Source: Strix aluco (Eukaryota > Chordata > Aves > Strigiformes > Strigidae). Taken from it: a DNA stretch of 64,000 nucleotides. The stretch lies in the NCBI RefSeq assembly GCF_031877795.1, contig NC_133971.1:4358784-4422783 (forward strand), written 5' to 3'. The translations under genes and the position numbers were made by a program. Numbering within the stretch: the stretch's first letter is position 1; every line of letters begins with the position of its first letter. The notes under the pieces are model-generated. The model did no database searches. It had not been told where the DNA came from and saw nothing but the letters and a program-made list of their open reading frames with translations. This document shows positions 23,761 through 61,300 of this stretch, piece after piece.

Positions 23761-26700
23761 ACTCGTGGTAAGATTTTTTACACATCAATGCTACTCTGGG
23801 AAACTGTAGTGTGTACTGGCCCATAGCTGATATAATTTCATTCTGATTGCTGCTGTTATGACTTCATTTTTCTAACACTTTAGTGTATATTAAAACAATG
23901 TAGACAAAACCTTAAGATTCCAAAGAAGAAAACATCAGAACCACTCAGCAATTTTTAAATGGAAATATTACTGTCAGAGACATTTATTCTTAAATTCTTT
24001 TAACATGCAGTGGTTAAGCGAAGCCACAACACACCACAGGCCTTTCTACCTCCATTGCACTGCTCAGCAAGAAGGCACCTGATGCTCAGTAACTTGATTT
24101 TTTAGGAAAAAAAGGAAATGTGTGCTGTCAGAAAGTACATTTCAAGTTAGCTTAATTGAACAAAACAGTTGTGTGTGTGCATGGCATAGCTGTGGAAAAC
24201 AATATAGAAAAAGCTGTCATTTCATACATAGTTCAGGTGATTTGGTCTTAATTTCAAAATGTGATAGAGAGGTTGGGGGTGGAGATTAACACCTAGAAAA
24301 CTCAGGCCAGACCTAGGTCCTGTGAGGCAACTTACCACACATGCAAAAAAACGAACGTACAGCCTTTGTAGTCATTACTTTCTATCTTATGGCACTGTAA
24401 AACAGGTGAAATGAACACACTGCTGGCACAAACACAAGTGTTTTCTTTTTTGGTCTGAATTCTCATGGAAATAAAGCATATATGGTCCTGCACTGTGGCT
24501 ATATGTAAACACCTATGGGTGTGTGAATCTGCCTGTATGCTGGCAAGTGATTTTTCGTTCAGTTTGGAACCCACTAGCCTGTATCAAACATACTTGTAAA
24601 CTAAAATTCTCAATTATAATTACCCTGCCTGTGGGTAGGCCAGAGACATTGTAAATGCCCCAAACAGACCCCCTCTTAAAACTTGCATTTGTAATCTATC
24701 AATCATGAGACAGAAATCCACAGGAAATCAAGCTTCATTATCACTATTCACAGAACTTGTTTAAATTATCTGAGCAGCCACCTACCTAAGTCAAAAGAAC
24801 CACCAAGTACCCCCTCCCCCATTTTGTATGCTAAATGCCTATGTTTTTATTTTAAAATGCTGGGAAATATTTTTATTTTACTCACAAGATTCAGAACTAT
24901 GCATCTAAATGGATGTTTTCCAGTCTGACAGGCTGTCTTCCAAAAAAGAAAATAATGAGCCCTCTCTAGAATGGATTTTGATGGTTTTGCCATCATTTTG
25001 CTTCAATATCCTCTCGTATGTTGAATTAGGCTTTGAGTCTCTTAACAGTCTTCACCTTACAAAAATGAAAAGTGTTCCAAAAAAATGGAAAGTTAAGAAT
25101 AAACAAAGCACATTGCAATGGCATGTGTTCTTGTTGTTCATTTCATAACCAAATTTGTACTGACACAGGACTTTAAATTTCCATGTATTTACAGGGATCT
25201 ATTCACCTATAGAGAAACCCAGTGATTTTAAAAGAACTTAAAGATCAGCCCCAGCTTTATCTCAGATTCCTGTTCAAAAATAATAGCAACTTCCCTTACC
25301 TGGTGGGTAAACTCTAATGCCAAATACATGAGAGATCCCTGTGCTATGCTACTGATAAGGAAGAATAATGCCTATTGGTGCATTCAGGGCCTTGACAGAA
25401 GCAGGGAAAGTCAGGGAAAATTTTCAGGTGGCCAAAACTGCACCCAAGTTTCAGTGGGTGAGTAGGGAGCAGACTGTCCTGTGTCCAGTTCAGATCTCTG
25501 AATGACTGTCAGACAGTTAAACCTCTTCAATAATTAGCTAGAGAGACTCAGGAGGTACTTAGGCCATCCAAATGTGACCTTACAGATATACTGTAAGTGA
25601 TGAACTTGGTGTTACATTTCACATGAACTTTCAGAAGTCTTACAGCTGTCTCTGCTTCATTACGTGGAACAAATTCTTCAGAGCAACCAAAGATGCTCTT
25701 TAATTTTTCTCACAGATCCAAGAGGTAGAACTTCCACAAATCTAGGAAAATAGACAGGAACATTCATCTTTTCAAGCAGCTCTTGTTCATCCTTTGTGGA
25801 GTAACAATGGTGCAGCTGGAAGAAGAGGTTCCTTAAATATGCCTCTGCTTGATTCAGACGAACACAGGAAATTTCTAGTATGTTTTATATTTTGGTTTAC
25901 GCTAGACAACTCAAATCCCAGCATATTGTAGGAAGTGGAGCTCTTACTCTGTCCTGCAACTTGCTCTAAAATGTTTCTAAGTAACTGCATTCTCTTTTTT
26001 TTTTTTTTTTTTTTTATTAGGCAATTTGCCCTTTGTTGATCTAAATTACCTTCTGCTTACTGTCCTGTCATCTAGGGACTGTAGATAGCATTAAATAAAA
26101 TAAATATTCTCTTTTAAATTTTGTTTCAGTAGCTTGGTTGCTTGCTTTAGCATTACACTGCACACTTCTCAAGTGTCTATAAGTGTTTCAATTCTTTCCA
26201 GGCTCATTTTCCAGAGGAAGATTTCTTGGGCTTTTTGCCGTGTGGGAAGCTCTGAGATAAAATGCATCCTCAAAAATGTTTATAACATTTTATCGCTTTC
26301 AAATGATGTTGATCAGATGGAAGTCACTGAAATCCCCCCAACTCCTGACAGCAAACTACTGTCCCACAGATAACCATGAGATTAGATCTCCTTAGCACTT
26401 GACTGGAGAAAAGGGAATCTCCTTGATAGAAGTTTTCCTCCTCTCTGTTTCCTTGAGACTGCCTTTGTCTGGAGTGAGACTGCTGCTGCATCAGAGAGTG
26501 AAAAGTTACTTCATAATGTAGTTGTGTTGGAGATCAGAAACAATCATGCCACATCCCTGTTAAACTTCCTTTATAGCCCCAATGATGTAAAGATCTGCTG
26601 GATACAAAAGGGAGGATGATCCTTGACAACACATTAACTGTGACATCATGAGGAACTTTGAAGGCTGAGAGCCCTGTTTAGATATTTTCTCACTAAATCT

Positions 26701-27027
26701 GATTGTCTCCCTCACTCTCCTTGCTGGAAGTCGTTATCCATGTGACCACAGCAGCAGAATGAGACCCATAACACAGCCTCACTGTGGTTACATACACTTA
26801 AATGTCTGGTGAAACAGCTCATCTCAAAGCACAGCAGTGGAAATGTTCCTTGTAAAGAAGGTGGGACACGATCAGCTCCAATACCAAGCTTAAAGAAGGA
26901 GCCTGTAGAGACTGTAATGAAAACTTTCTCAGAGCTTGTCAGTGTTGTGAGTCCTGCTCCTTGCTGCATGGGGAAAATTTTTCTGAACCCCTAATAATGT
27001 GATCTCAGCATTATTCGGCAAAACTGG
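23761..27027. other. Intergenic sequence without a recognised gene
   Basis: AT-rich unique sequence with a T-run at about 25,997-26,016. No exon, RNA gene or transposon recognised. Confidence 0.55.
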
Positions 27028-27578
27028 TGTCCTGGTTTTAGCTGGGATAGAATTAATTTTTCTTCTTAGTAGGTAGACTAGTGCTGTGTTTTGTATTCAG
27101 TAGGGGATTTGGTATGAGAAGAGTGCTGGTAATACACTGATGGTTTCAGTTGCTCAGAGATCAACATCTCTCCAACTCCCCGTGTCCTGCCCGTGTGCGG
27201 GTGCACAAGAAGCTGGGAGGGAGCAAGGCCAGAGCACCGGACCCAAATTAACCAATGGAATATTCCATATCACGTAACGTCATGCTCAGGATATAGAGGA
27301 GGGGAAGGAGGGGGTTCTCTCTCACTTCTGTGGGATTGTGGGATCTTGGTATTTTGGGATCAATGGCCGGGAACGGGTTGGGTATTGGTTGGTGGGTGGT
27401 GAGCAATTGCATTGTGCATTATCTGTTTGTACTTTCTCTTATTGTTATTGTTTTATTCTATTTCAATTATTAAACTGTTTTAATCTCAACCTACGAGCCT
27501 CCTTTCACCCTACCAACTCTCTCCCTCATCCCCTGGGTGCGGGGAGGGCTGTGTGGTGTTTGGGTTTAAACCACGACA
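27028..27578 (+). mobile_element. Solo LTR of an avian endogenous retrovirus
   Basis: 551 bp bounded by TGTCCTGGTTTTAGC and TTTAAACCACGACA, which are the ends of a common bird ERV LTR. ATTAAA near 27,467 is a plausible polyadenylation signal, setting sense orientation. The flanks ACTGG and CCTGG are a near-perfect 5-bp target-site duplication. There is no internal retroviral sequence, so it is a solo LTR, presumably left by recombination. It lies about 3.2 kb upstream of the TMEM161B start codon. Confidence 0.82.
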
Positions 27579-29050
27579 CCTGGCAAGCTTACAGCTGCTT
27601 AGACATAAAGCAGAGTTAGTCCTGCTAGTTGCCATATAACATGTTATGCAAAAAATTTTTTTGCTGTGGAGGTTAAAGTACACTTGGTGTGGGGGAGGAA
27701 ATGGTAACCTGGAGGAAGAGTTTAGTGATGTGGAATAAAGAGAATGGAGAGGCTGCTGAGACCACATTTAGCAGTCTAGAAATGGTTGGGTATTTTTGGG
27801 GAGCCTTGCCCTTTTCTGAAGAATGAAGCATATAAATTCCACTTAACTCAGCCTTGTATTCGGGCAGCGTGGGCAGCAAGGCCGTGTCTGCTCTAACGGG
27901 TTTCTTAAAATCTGTCTGCTGTGCCAGACTAGAGGGTTTAGGAGAGTACCAGCTCAGGTGAGACGGTGTTTGTATCAGCAGCACTTAATAATGCATGGGA
28001 CAATCTCCTTCAGCTTGCTTGCTGCAAAGGTCCTGCTCAGCTTATATAAATAAAAAAAGAAATCCATTTTTGCATAGCAATTACAACTTCAGCCTCCCAT
28101 TTTTGTGTGAATATTGATTATGCTAAACATCCTTTCAGCAATACTAGAATTAAAATACTAGGGGTCTAAACTCATCCTTGATGGAGTTCAAGCCAACCAA
28201 TACATAACTCTTGTTTCAGCTAATCAAACAGCTCTGCTTGTTATAAATTTTGACTGCCCATTTTTCATATTATGGCACCAAATTCTTATCAGCAATGAAA
28301 TCTCATGCCAAAGAGTTCCACAGGTAAGTTATGAATTTCCTTTAAAAGACACACGCTTTTAAAACTTTTACATTCAGAAGTGTTAAATGCGTCTCAAACT
28401 GGTTGCTTTCCAAATGCAGCTAATCTGTTACTATTTCTACACTCACAACATGATTAGTGCTTTTCAGTTGTAACTTTGCTTTTTTAAGAACTGGTTTTCA
28501 TTCGTATATCCTCCATGTGCCAGGAACACGATTAATGGTGTGAACAGAGCGCCTTCAGAATTTGCTATTTTCTTGACAGCGCTCTTCTCTATGCTACATT
28601 TGCCACAAACATCAGCAAATTAGCATTTATAAACTGGGAGGCCCAGGACTTGTTGACTAAAATGAAATAGTTTGAATAGGTCAAAACTGTCTAGTCTTTG
28701 TCCTTGATACTATAATCTCTGGTATCTGAGAGGATTTCCTTTGAGGTCTGTTTGCTCTATTATCATTGCGATGTCGAGGGGGTTTTGTTGGGTTTTTCTT
28801 TTAGCTGTTACATATTTCAAAGGTACAATTAAAAATGTCAGAATGTCAGAGTTTATAAGTCTCCATTACAGTTGTTATGCTGTTACTATATTATTTTTTC
28901 CTAGGTAATTGTGTGTGGAGTGAGATTTAGATTCACTGTGAATCCCCCTCTTGGGATTCTCTGAGAGGCAGGCTAAGTTTGTCAAAATACCAACAAGATG
29001 TAGGTATTTCCCACATAAATACGGTTTATCCAGTCGAGTCGAACACTTGC
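27579..29050. other. Intergenic sequence upstream of the TMEM161B CpG island
   Basis: Unique AT-rich sequence. I recognise no gene or repeat. Confidence 0.55.
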
Positions 29051-29572
29051 GCTTCAGTTTCCAGTTCACGCATGACGGACCGCGGCAGTAAATTTAAAGC
29101 AGCAGGATTTACAAGAAATCTGTTTTCTTATTTCGGCTAAGAGATAGGACGACTTGCCATCGCTCTTTGGAGACAGGCGGGGCTATGACGGCGCGTCCTC
29201 TTACCACAGGAACTACGCGGTAAGCAGACCAGAAATCAAAGGGCGAATACTGTTTTGCCTTGAAGAGCCGCGGGCAGGCAGACACACGGGACATTTTCCT
29301 CCGGTCGAAGGGCTCCGCGCTGATTTCCCGCCTCCGCAACACCTCAGCGGGCCCGTGAGGCGGCAGTTGGGCCCCACTCCCCTCAGAGCCGATGGCGGGT
29401 CCCTCCAGGCGGGGAGGGCTTTTCGGAAGGCCTCGCTACGCCCTCGCGCCCCTCAGGGATCACCGTTCAACGGCCCCTCTCTCCCAGGGCAGCGCCGCCA
29501 TCGCCGGGGAGGGCGGTAGCGGACCCCTTTCCCCCCTCCCCCCACAGTACTTCCGGCTTCATTCTCCAGCTC

Positions 29573-29632
29573 TGCGCATGCGCCACGGCGCCGCTGGACC
29601 GGAGGGGGCGCGGCCACTATGGCGCATGCGCA
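29573..29632. promoter_or_regulatory. Pair of NRF1-type palindromes
   Basis: TGCGCATGCGCC at 29573-29584 and GGCGCATGCGCA at 29621-29632 match the NRF1 consensus and lie 48 bp apart start to start. An ETS core lies 17 bp upstream of the first. NRF1 and ETS sites are typical of TATA-less housekeeping promoters. Confidence 0.65.
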
Positions 29633-30198
29633 GATGTGCCGCCGTGCCGTTACCTCCCCCCCCCCGTTACCGTACCGCACTGCCTCGCCGCTGAATTCCG
29701 CCCCCCCACCCCCCGTTTCTCTCCTGGTGCACACCGACTCCGCCGCCCCGCTGGGTCGAGAAGCCAGCGTTCAAGGCGACATCCCGCGTCACGTGTCCGA
29801 GGTCGCGCCGGTGCCCTGCCCAGGACCGGCTGCCCACGCGGCGCCTGACGGGGCTCCCTTTAAGGGACCGGCGGGCGGTGTAGCCCCGGCGGGCGCTTCC
29901 CCTCGCCGCTTTTCCTTCCGCCCTCCAAGGTGGAGCGGTAGGCGCGGGCGTGTCCGTCGAGGCGCTGCCTCGGCGCGCCGCGGGCCCGTCTGCGCAGGCA
30001 ATTGGTTAGACAGCTCAGGCGGGCCTCGGCCGGAGGGGTCCTGGCGTGACCTCCGCGGCGAGGCGTGCGCCGGGGGGAGCCGGTGCGGCGGGGCCTGGCG
30101 GGGCGGCGGGAGCGGCGCGGCGGATTTATGTGCTGGGAGCGGGGCTGGGCCGGGCGGCTGGAGCGGCGGCGGCGGCGGGTGGGGCCGGCTGGAGCAAC

Positions 30199-55543
<25,345 letters not shown>

Positions 55544-55850
55544 TAAATCAATATATCTGTTCCAATAGTTTACATCATTCTGCAATTCATATAAAGCTCT
55601 GTATTGTTGATTGGGAAGATACACAAATACTTAGCAATCGGAGAAAGGACTGTGTAAGCTAGTGTCATTGTTGGGTAATGTGTGTGCTGTACATGCCGAT
55701 ATCAAGAGCTTGTTAACATTAATACCAAATGTATGGAAGAAATACATGTGTGTGAACATATAGTTAGTGCTCATCTGTAGTATGTAGTGGTTCTAAACCA
55801 CTTCGTTTTGCCCAGTTTGGCAATCAGAAATAGATTTCTGTACGGAAGGT

Positions 55851-56834
55851 TGTCACAGTTTCAGCTCAGAGGGTGACTGGGCACCATGCAGCCGCTCACT
55901 CAGCCCTTTCCCCCATAGTGCTGGGAAGGAGGAAATAAAGCCAAAACCTTGGGAATCGAGATACGGACAGAGACGGATGACTCATCTGTTACGGTCCCAG
56001 GCAAAAGACAGACTCATTAGGGAAAGAAAAAAACATCAATTCAGAGACTAACAACAATAACACTTAACAGAGTGGGACAGTGTTTCCACTGAGTGGAACA
56101 GTATTACTGAGTGGGACAGTATTTCCACAACTTAAAAACACCTTCCCCCCACCCCTCCCTTCTTCTTGGGCTCAGCTTTGCTCCCCATCTCTCTACCTCC
56201 TGCCCCTGCCAAGTGGTGCAGGGGATGGGGGCTGCAGTTAGTCCCACCACTTCTTCCTCCTCAGTGGGAGGACTCCTCACATTCTCCCCTGCTCCAGTGT
56301 GATTCCCCTCTCACAGCAGACAGTCCTCCATGAACCTTCTCTGACCTGAGTCCTTCCCACAGGCTGCAGCTCTCCCAGCGCTGAACTACAACAGTGGGGG
56401 CTGCTTCTCCCCTCACAGTCCCGGCCTCCTTCGGGCGCAGCCCCCTGCTCCGGTGTGGGCTCCTCCACGGGCTGCAGGGCGGCATCTGCTCCACCGGTGA
56501 CCTCCATGGGGGCAGGGGGGTCCAGCCCTCTCACCACGGGATACAGGGGGGTCTCTGCTCTGGAAAACCTCCCCCCTTTCCTCCTGTTCCTTTCTTCCAC
56601 TGACCTCGGTGTTCACAGAGGTGTCTCCCTCACAGCTCCAACCCCTCCTCCCAGGTCCCCCTTCTTAAATACGTTATCCTGGAGGTGCAGCCACCATCAT
56701 TAATTGGCTCGGCCTTGGCCAGAGGCGGCTCCGACTCGGAGCTGGGGGAGCTTCCAGAAGCTTCTCAGAGGGGCCACCGCTGTAGCCCCCTCCTCTGCTA
56801 CCAAAAACCCCGCCACACACACAGACCCAAAACA
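55851..56834 (-). mobile_element. Avian ERV LTR, antisense, 984 bp
   Basis: It starts TGTCACAGTTTCAGCTCAGA and has GGGCACCATGCAGCCGCTCA close behind, a word typical of bird ERV LTR ends read in reverse. It ends ACAGACCCAAAACA against a CR1 fragment. A GC-rich middle (56,150-56,810) gives chance ORFs on both strands. A 20-bp unit is repeated about three times at 56070-56128. No target duplication is visible. No gag or pol sequence adjoins, so it is a solo or truncated element. Confidence 0.65.
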
Positions 56835-56859
56835 TTCCACCCCTCACCTCTGCAAATCA

Positions 56860-58395
56860 TGTATTTAAGAACTGTCATTAAAATCCACATTACCCCTCAT
56901 CTTCTCCATGTGGCTCCTTGTAAGAAGAGAGTCTCCATCTCCTTTGTAGCCACCCTTTAAGTACTGGAACATGGTGACAAGGTCTCCCCTAAGCCTTCTC
57001 TCCTCCAGGCTGAACAAACCCAGTTCTCTCAGCCTTTCCTCACAGGACAGGCTGCCCAGTCCCTTGATCAGCTTTGTGGCCCTTCTCTGCACCCTCTCCA
57101 GCCTGGCCACATCTTTTTGGTATAGCTGGGACCAAGACTGAACACAGTATTCCAGGTGTGGCCTGCCAAGTGCTGAGTAGAGGGGGATAATGACTTCTTT
57201 ATTTCTGCTGGTGATGCCTTTGTTGATGCAGCCCAGCATCCCGTTGGCCACAGCAGCACACTGGTCACTCATGTTGAGCTTGTTGTCCACCAGGACCCCC
57301 AGGTCCCTTTCCACAGAGCTGCTCCCCAGCTGAGTAGGTCCCAGCCTGTGCTGCACTCCTGGATGATGTTTTCCCAGGTGCAACACCTTACACTTGTCCT
57401 CCTTGAACTTCATAAGGTCCTTGTTAGCCCACTCTTCCAGCCTGTCCAGGTCTTCCTGCAGGGTGACTCTCCCTTCCCAAGTGCCCACTTCCCCACTCAG
57501 TTTGGTATCCCAGAAAACTTCATCAGGTAACACTTGGTCCCATCATCCACGTCACTTATAGAGATATTAAACAGTGTTGGGCCCAGTATTAATCCCTGGG
57601 GGACCCCACTTGTGACAGGTTGCCAGTTTGAAAAGGAGCCATTTCCCACCACCCTCTGGGTGCAGCCTGTCAGCCAGTTCCGCCCCCACTGCACAGATCA
57701 CTTGTCCAGACTGTAACACATCAGTTTCTCTAGGAGAAGGCTGTGGGGAACTGTATCAAAAGCCTTGGAGAAATCCAGGTAGACAGTGTCCATCTCTCAC
57801 CCCACATCACCCAAGCAGGTCAGTTGTCATTGAAGGTGATCAAGTTTGTCAAGCATGATCTGTCCTTGGTGAATCCGTGCTGATTTTTCCCAATCACTTG
57901 CTTCATTTGACTTGGGATGGCCCCTAGGAAGATTCATTCCATAATTTTCCCAGGGACTGAAGTAACACTGATGGGCCTATAATTTCCTGGATCCTCCTTT
58001 AAGCTCTTCTTGTAGATGAGGGTGACATTAGGCTTTTTCCAGTCTTCTGGGATGTCCTCCAATCTTCACAACTTCTCAAACATTATGGAGAATGGCCTCA
58101 CAATGACGTCAGCCAGCTCTCTCAACACCCTCGGGTGGATAACGTCAGGGCGCATCGATTTGTAGGGGTCAGGCTCCTGTAATAGTTCACATACCAACTC
58201 CTCCTTCACTGACGGTGCATCTGTGTTTGCATTGACCTGGATTTTTGTTCCCAAGGTTGGGCCCAACAGTGCTGCTAAAGACGGAGGTGAAGAAGGTGTT
58301 GAGAACCTCTGCCTTTTCAGTATCGTTGGTGACTAACGCACCTCTCTTGTTTAACAGTGGACCAATATTTTCCTACTGTTTCTGTAGGCAAGTTG
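56860..58395 (-). mobile_element. CR1 LINE, reverse transcriptase region, antisense
   Basis: The minus strand encodes, in order: DPYKSMRPDVIHPRVLRELA (about 58,190-58,130); [17 protein letters not shown] (about 57,600-57,550); an RT C-terminal stretch with DLDRLEEWANKDLMKFKEDK and CKVLHLG; and DVARLERVQRRATKLIKGL (about 57,120-57,060) followed by ERLRELGLFSLEERRLRGDL. The last 222 codons (57533-56865) are open, while upstream parts are frameshifted, so it is a dead copy. The usual CR1 3' tail is absent: the fragment ends next to the LTR. The 5' part (ORF1, endonuclease) is also missing. Confidence 0.9.
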
Positions 58396-61300
58396 CCTTT
58401 TAAACATGTGATAGGTGATAAAGCAGTGGAATTGAGTAAGGGCATGCAACAGTGCAGGTTATGGAAAGGTGAGTTAGAAAATTAATTTCTGCAACTCTTC
58501 TGCTCCCTCAACAGCTGACAACCAGATGAAGTGCTAGGTTAGGGTTGATATAGCACTTGAATATTCAAAATTGATTCCTCTGTATAAATGCTAGTTCTTC
58601 AGCAGAGATTCTTACTGTGTTGTGGGTTTCTTTTGGAGGGGGGTTGGTGTTAGCAATAGCTGATGTTGTTATGTAAAACCCTTGAACGCTAATGTTTGGT
58701 TATATTTGGCTAACATTCTGGATGTACTTAATCCTTGTGTGTACTTGATAATTATTAAAATGTGTGCTGCCTTTACGAGAAAGACAGGCATTCTTTTCCT
58801 AAAATGATACCCAGAATTTTCCTTGTAATGAGTGAGAACTTGCTAGAAGAGGGAGTTGAGTCACATTATGAAAAAAGACTGTCAGTACCTTGCTTCCAGA
58901 CCAGGTGTTTCTCATTTAACTTGTCAATGGACAGATCCACAGTTCAAAAGTTGGTGTCTGGCTCTTGTGCACCTTGTAGTGATGTTATAGCTATATTTTA
59001 GTTATTGTATAGCTGTTACTCCACAGCCTTTGTTTTATTTGTTTGGTGAAGTCAGGAATTCTAGTTTAATCTTGGCAGAGGGAAGGAGAGAGGCAGCTAC
59101 TGCTTAAGAAATCAGAAATGAAAGCCAACACCTTTCACTCCAGTTTTGAGGCTGAGGGGGACATTAATAGAACTAATGGAAAAACAAGCTTCAAATACTA
59201 AAGCCACAATGTGCTCTTAAATTTATTAGTGGCAACAGCCCATTTGCTTCATCTTGCAAATCTCGGGTGTAGCCAATTTAAGTAATACTACAGTGATTGC
59301 AACTCTAGGTGAAACAGAGTTGTGAATTATATATTGTAGGAAAATCCACTCCAGTAATTCTTTATTACAGTGGTATTTGAATAGAGTCCTAATTACTGCT
59401 TTCATTTGGTCATCAATTCAGAGCAAAACCAAATGCAGAAATTAAAAAAGATTAAGTTGCCTGGCAGCGCAAGCTTTCTGTCTCAGTATGTGAACATGCA
59501 AGTAGCTATTAGGGTCTTTTTTTGATTGTTTCTTTCTCACCTGCCATTTTTTTAATATAAATTGAGCCTAAACAAATGTTCCCAGTTTTATTATAATCTG
59601 GCTGAAGCACTTGAGATCTAATTGCACATTTGGACCTGGAAGAGAATGAAACAGATCTAGTATTCCCTGCATGTTAGAAGCACATTAGCTGTATTTTCTC
59701 ACTAGCCTTCATGCATGACTGAAAGGGAAGTAAGATCACATAGATAGTATTAAAAGCAAGAGATGATGTGCTAAAAGCTAAATTTTATCTAGCAAGCTGT
59801 GAACATTTAGCATTTTTGTACCTAGTTATGTATTATCTAAGGGACCAGTATTATTTTGAGGTTTTGGTAAGAGGCAGTATACTTTAGAGAGAAAATTCTT
59901 AAGGACTTTATCAGTTTGTTGAGATAAGAGAAAGGTTAGAGAAGTTAAAGTTTAAAATCCATTTGGCACTTCTGAAATCACACGCAAATTTAGGAAAGCC
60001 TAGGAGAGAATGGCCTGATATATAGGACCAAGTCTTCAGAAATAAATAAATTCTGGGAAATAAGAAATATGTATACAAGTGTAATCTTGTATAATTACTT
60101 ATCTAGTACTAGGTAGTTGAACAGTCATTTATTAGTTATACAAAGGAAACAAATAGTCAGAACTAGTTTTCTGCCACTTTGTACAACTGTTTTTTTTTTT
60201 TTTTTTCCCTGTGGCATTAATTAGACTTTGTTTTTATTGGAGGATTCTGCTCAGAGTAGGCGATTTTGTAGAAATCCTTGTGAAGTCACTACTTCCTAAT
60301 ATTGAATAGGGCTTTGCTTAATTACCTGTATGGTTCCTGGAATGAAGCAGTGTGATCCTGTGAAGTCTGAGGGGATAGCAGCAGTACAGAAGGCTGCAGT
60401 ACCAGGAAGTACAGTCTAAACTTTATGTTAGAGTTAACATCTCTATAAATATGTTAACATAACTTACTCTGGGCATTATAGCTTTTTGGGTGAAGGAGGA
60501 TGGTGCAAAGAGTGATACACAGAGGTATTGATAACAATCCTTGTGATCACTGGAACCTAGCCAGGTGAAAAGAGATTTCAGAAGAAAACTGGCCCATGTA
60601 TTATGACGTCAGACCTCTAGGATGCTGAGAATACTTTAAAACTTACACAACAATTTACTAATTCAGTATGTTAAGACCAGAAATGATTCATCATCATTTA
60701 AGTGTTAGGAAAATTTGGTTGCCTCCATATTTTCAATTGTAAGCAGTCAACGTGATATGTCAAGAATTAATTCTGTAACCATTTTGTGTTTTGATGACAG
60801 GTGTTTCTTCTGTTTCATGGCTGTGTGTTAAGAGGTTGTAGTGAAGGTTTGGCTGACAGAATGACAAAAAAAACCTTAGAGAATTTGGAAGTCGTGGTTG
60901 GAAATTTTTTCAGCTGCGTCTTCCTGAAATAGATGTTTTGATTCAGTGCAATGACCCACTATTAGCATTTTGGAATGTTCATAGCGTATTCAGAAAAATG
61001 CCAGAAACTAATCTAGTCTACACATCTGTGTCTTAACAGAAATTTAGTCTAAGAAGGAGTAGTACATAAATTTAGTGTTTGAGTTCCAGTGTTAGAGTGT
61101 GTTGGCATTACATTGATGGTAGTTGCACTAGGCACAACTAAGCTAGCTTTAAGCATGTTTCATGTGCTGAAACGTTTGTGCAGCTGCATTAGCAGGTACC
61201 TCAGCGAAAGATGCAGGATTCCTCTTCCAGACAGAGTAGATGCTCAAGTGGCAGCTCATGGTCAGCCTACCCACTGTAAGGCCAGGGCAGGAATCTCTGC

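Noticed and set aside
1-30000. miR-9-2 hairpin
   Set aside because: I looked for the mature miR-9 sequence and its complement by eye, expecting the known neighbour, and did not find it in the window.
56261-56703. Several overlapping ORFs on both strands
   Set aside because: They lie in the GC-rich middle of the antisense LTR, and none resembles a retroviral or host protein.
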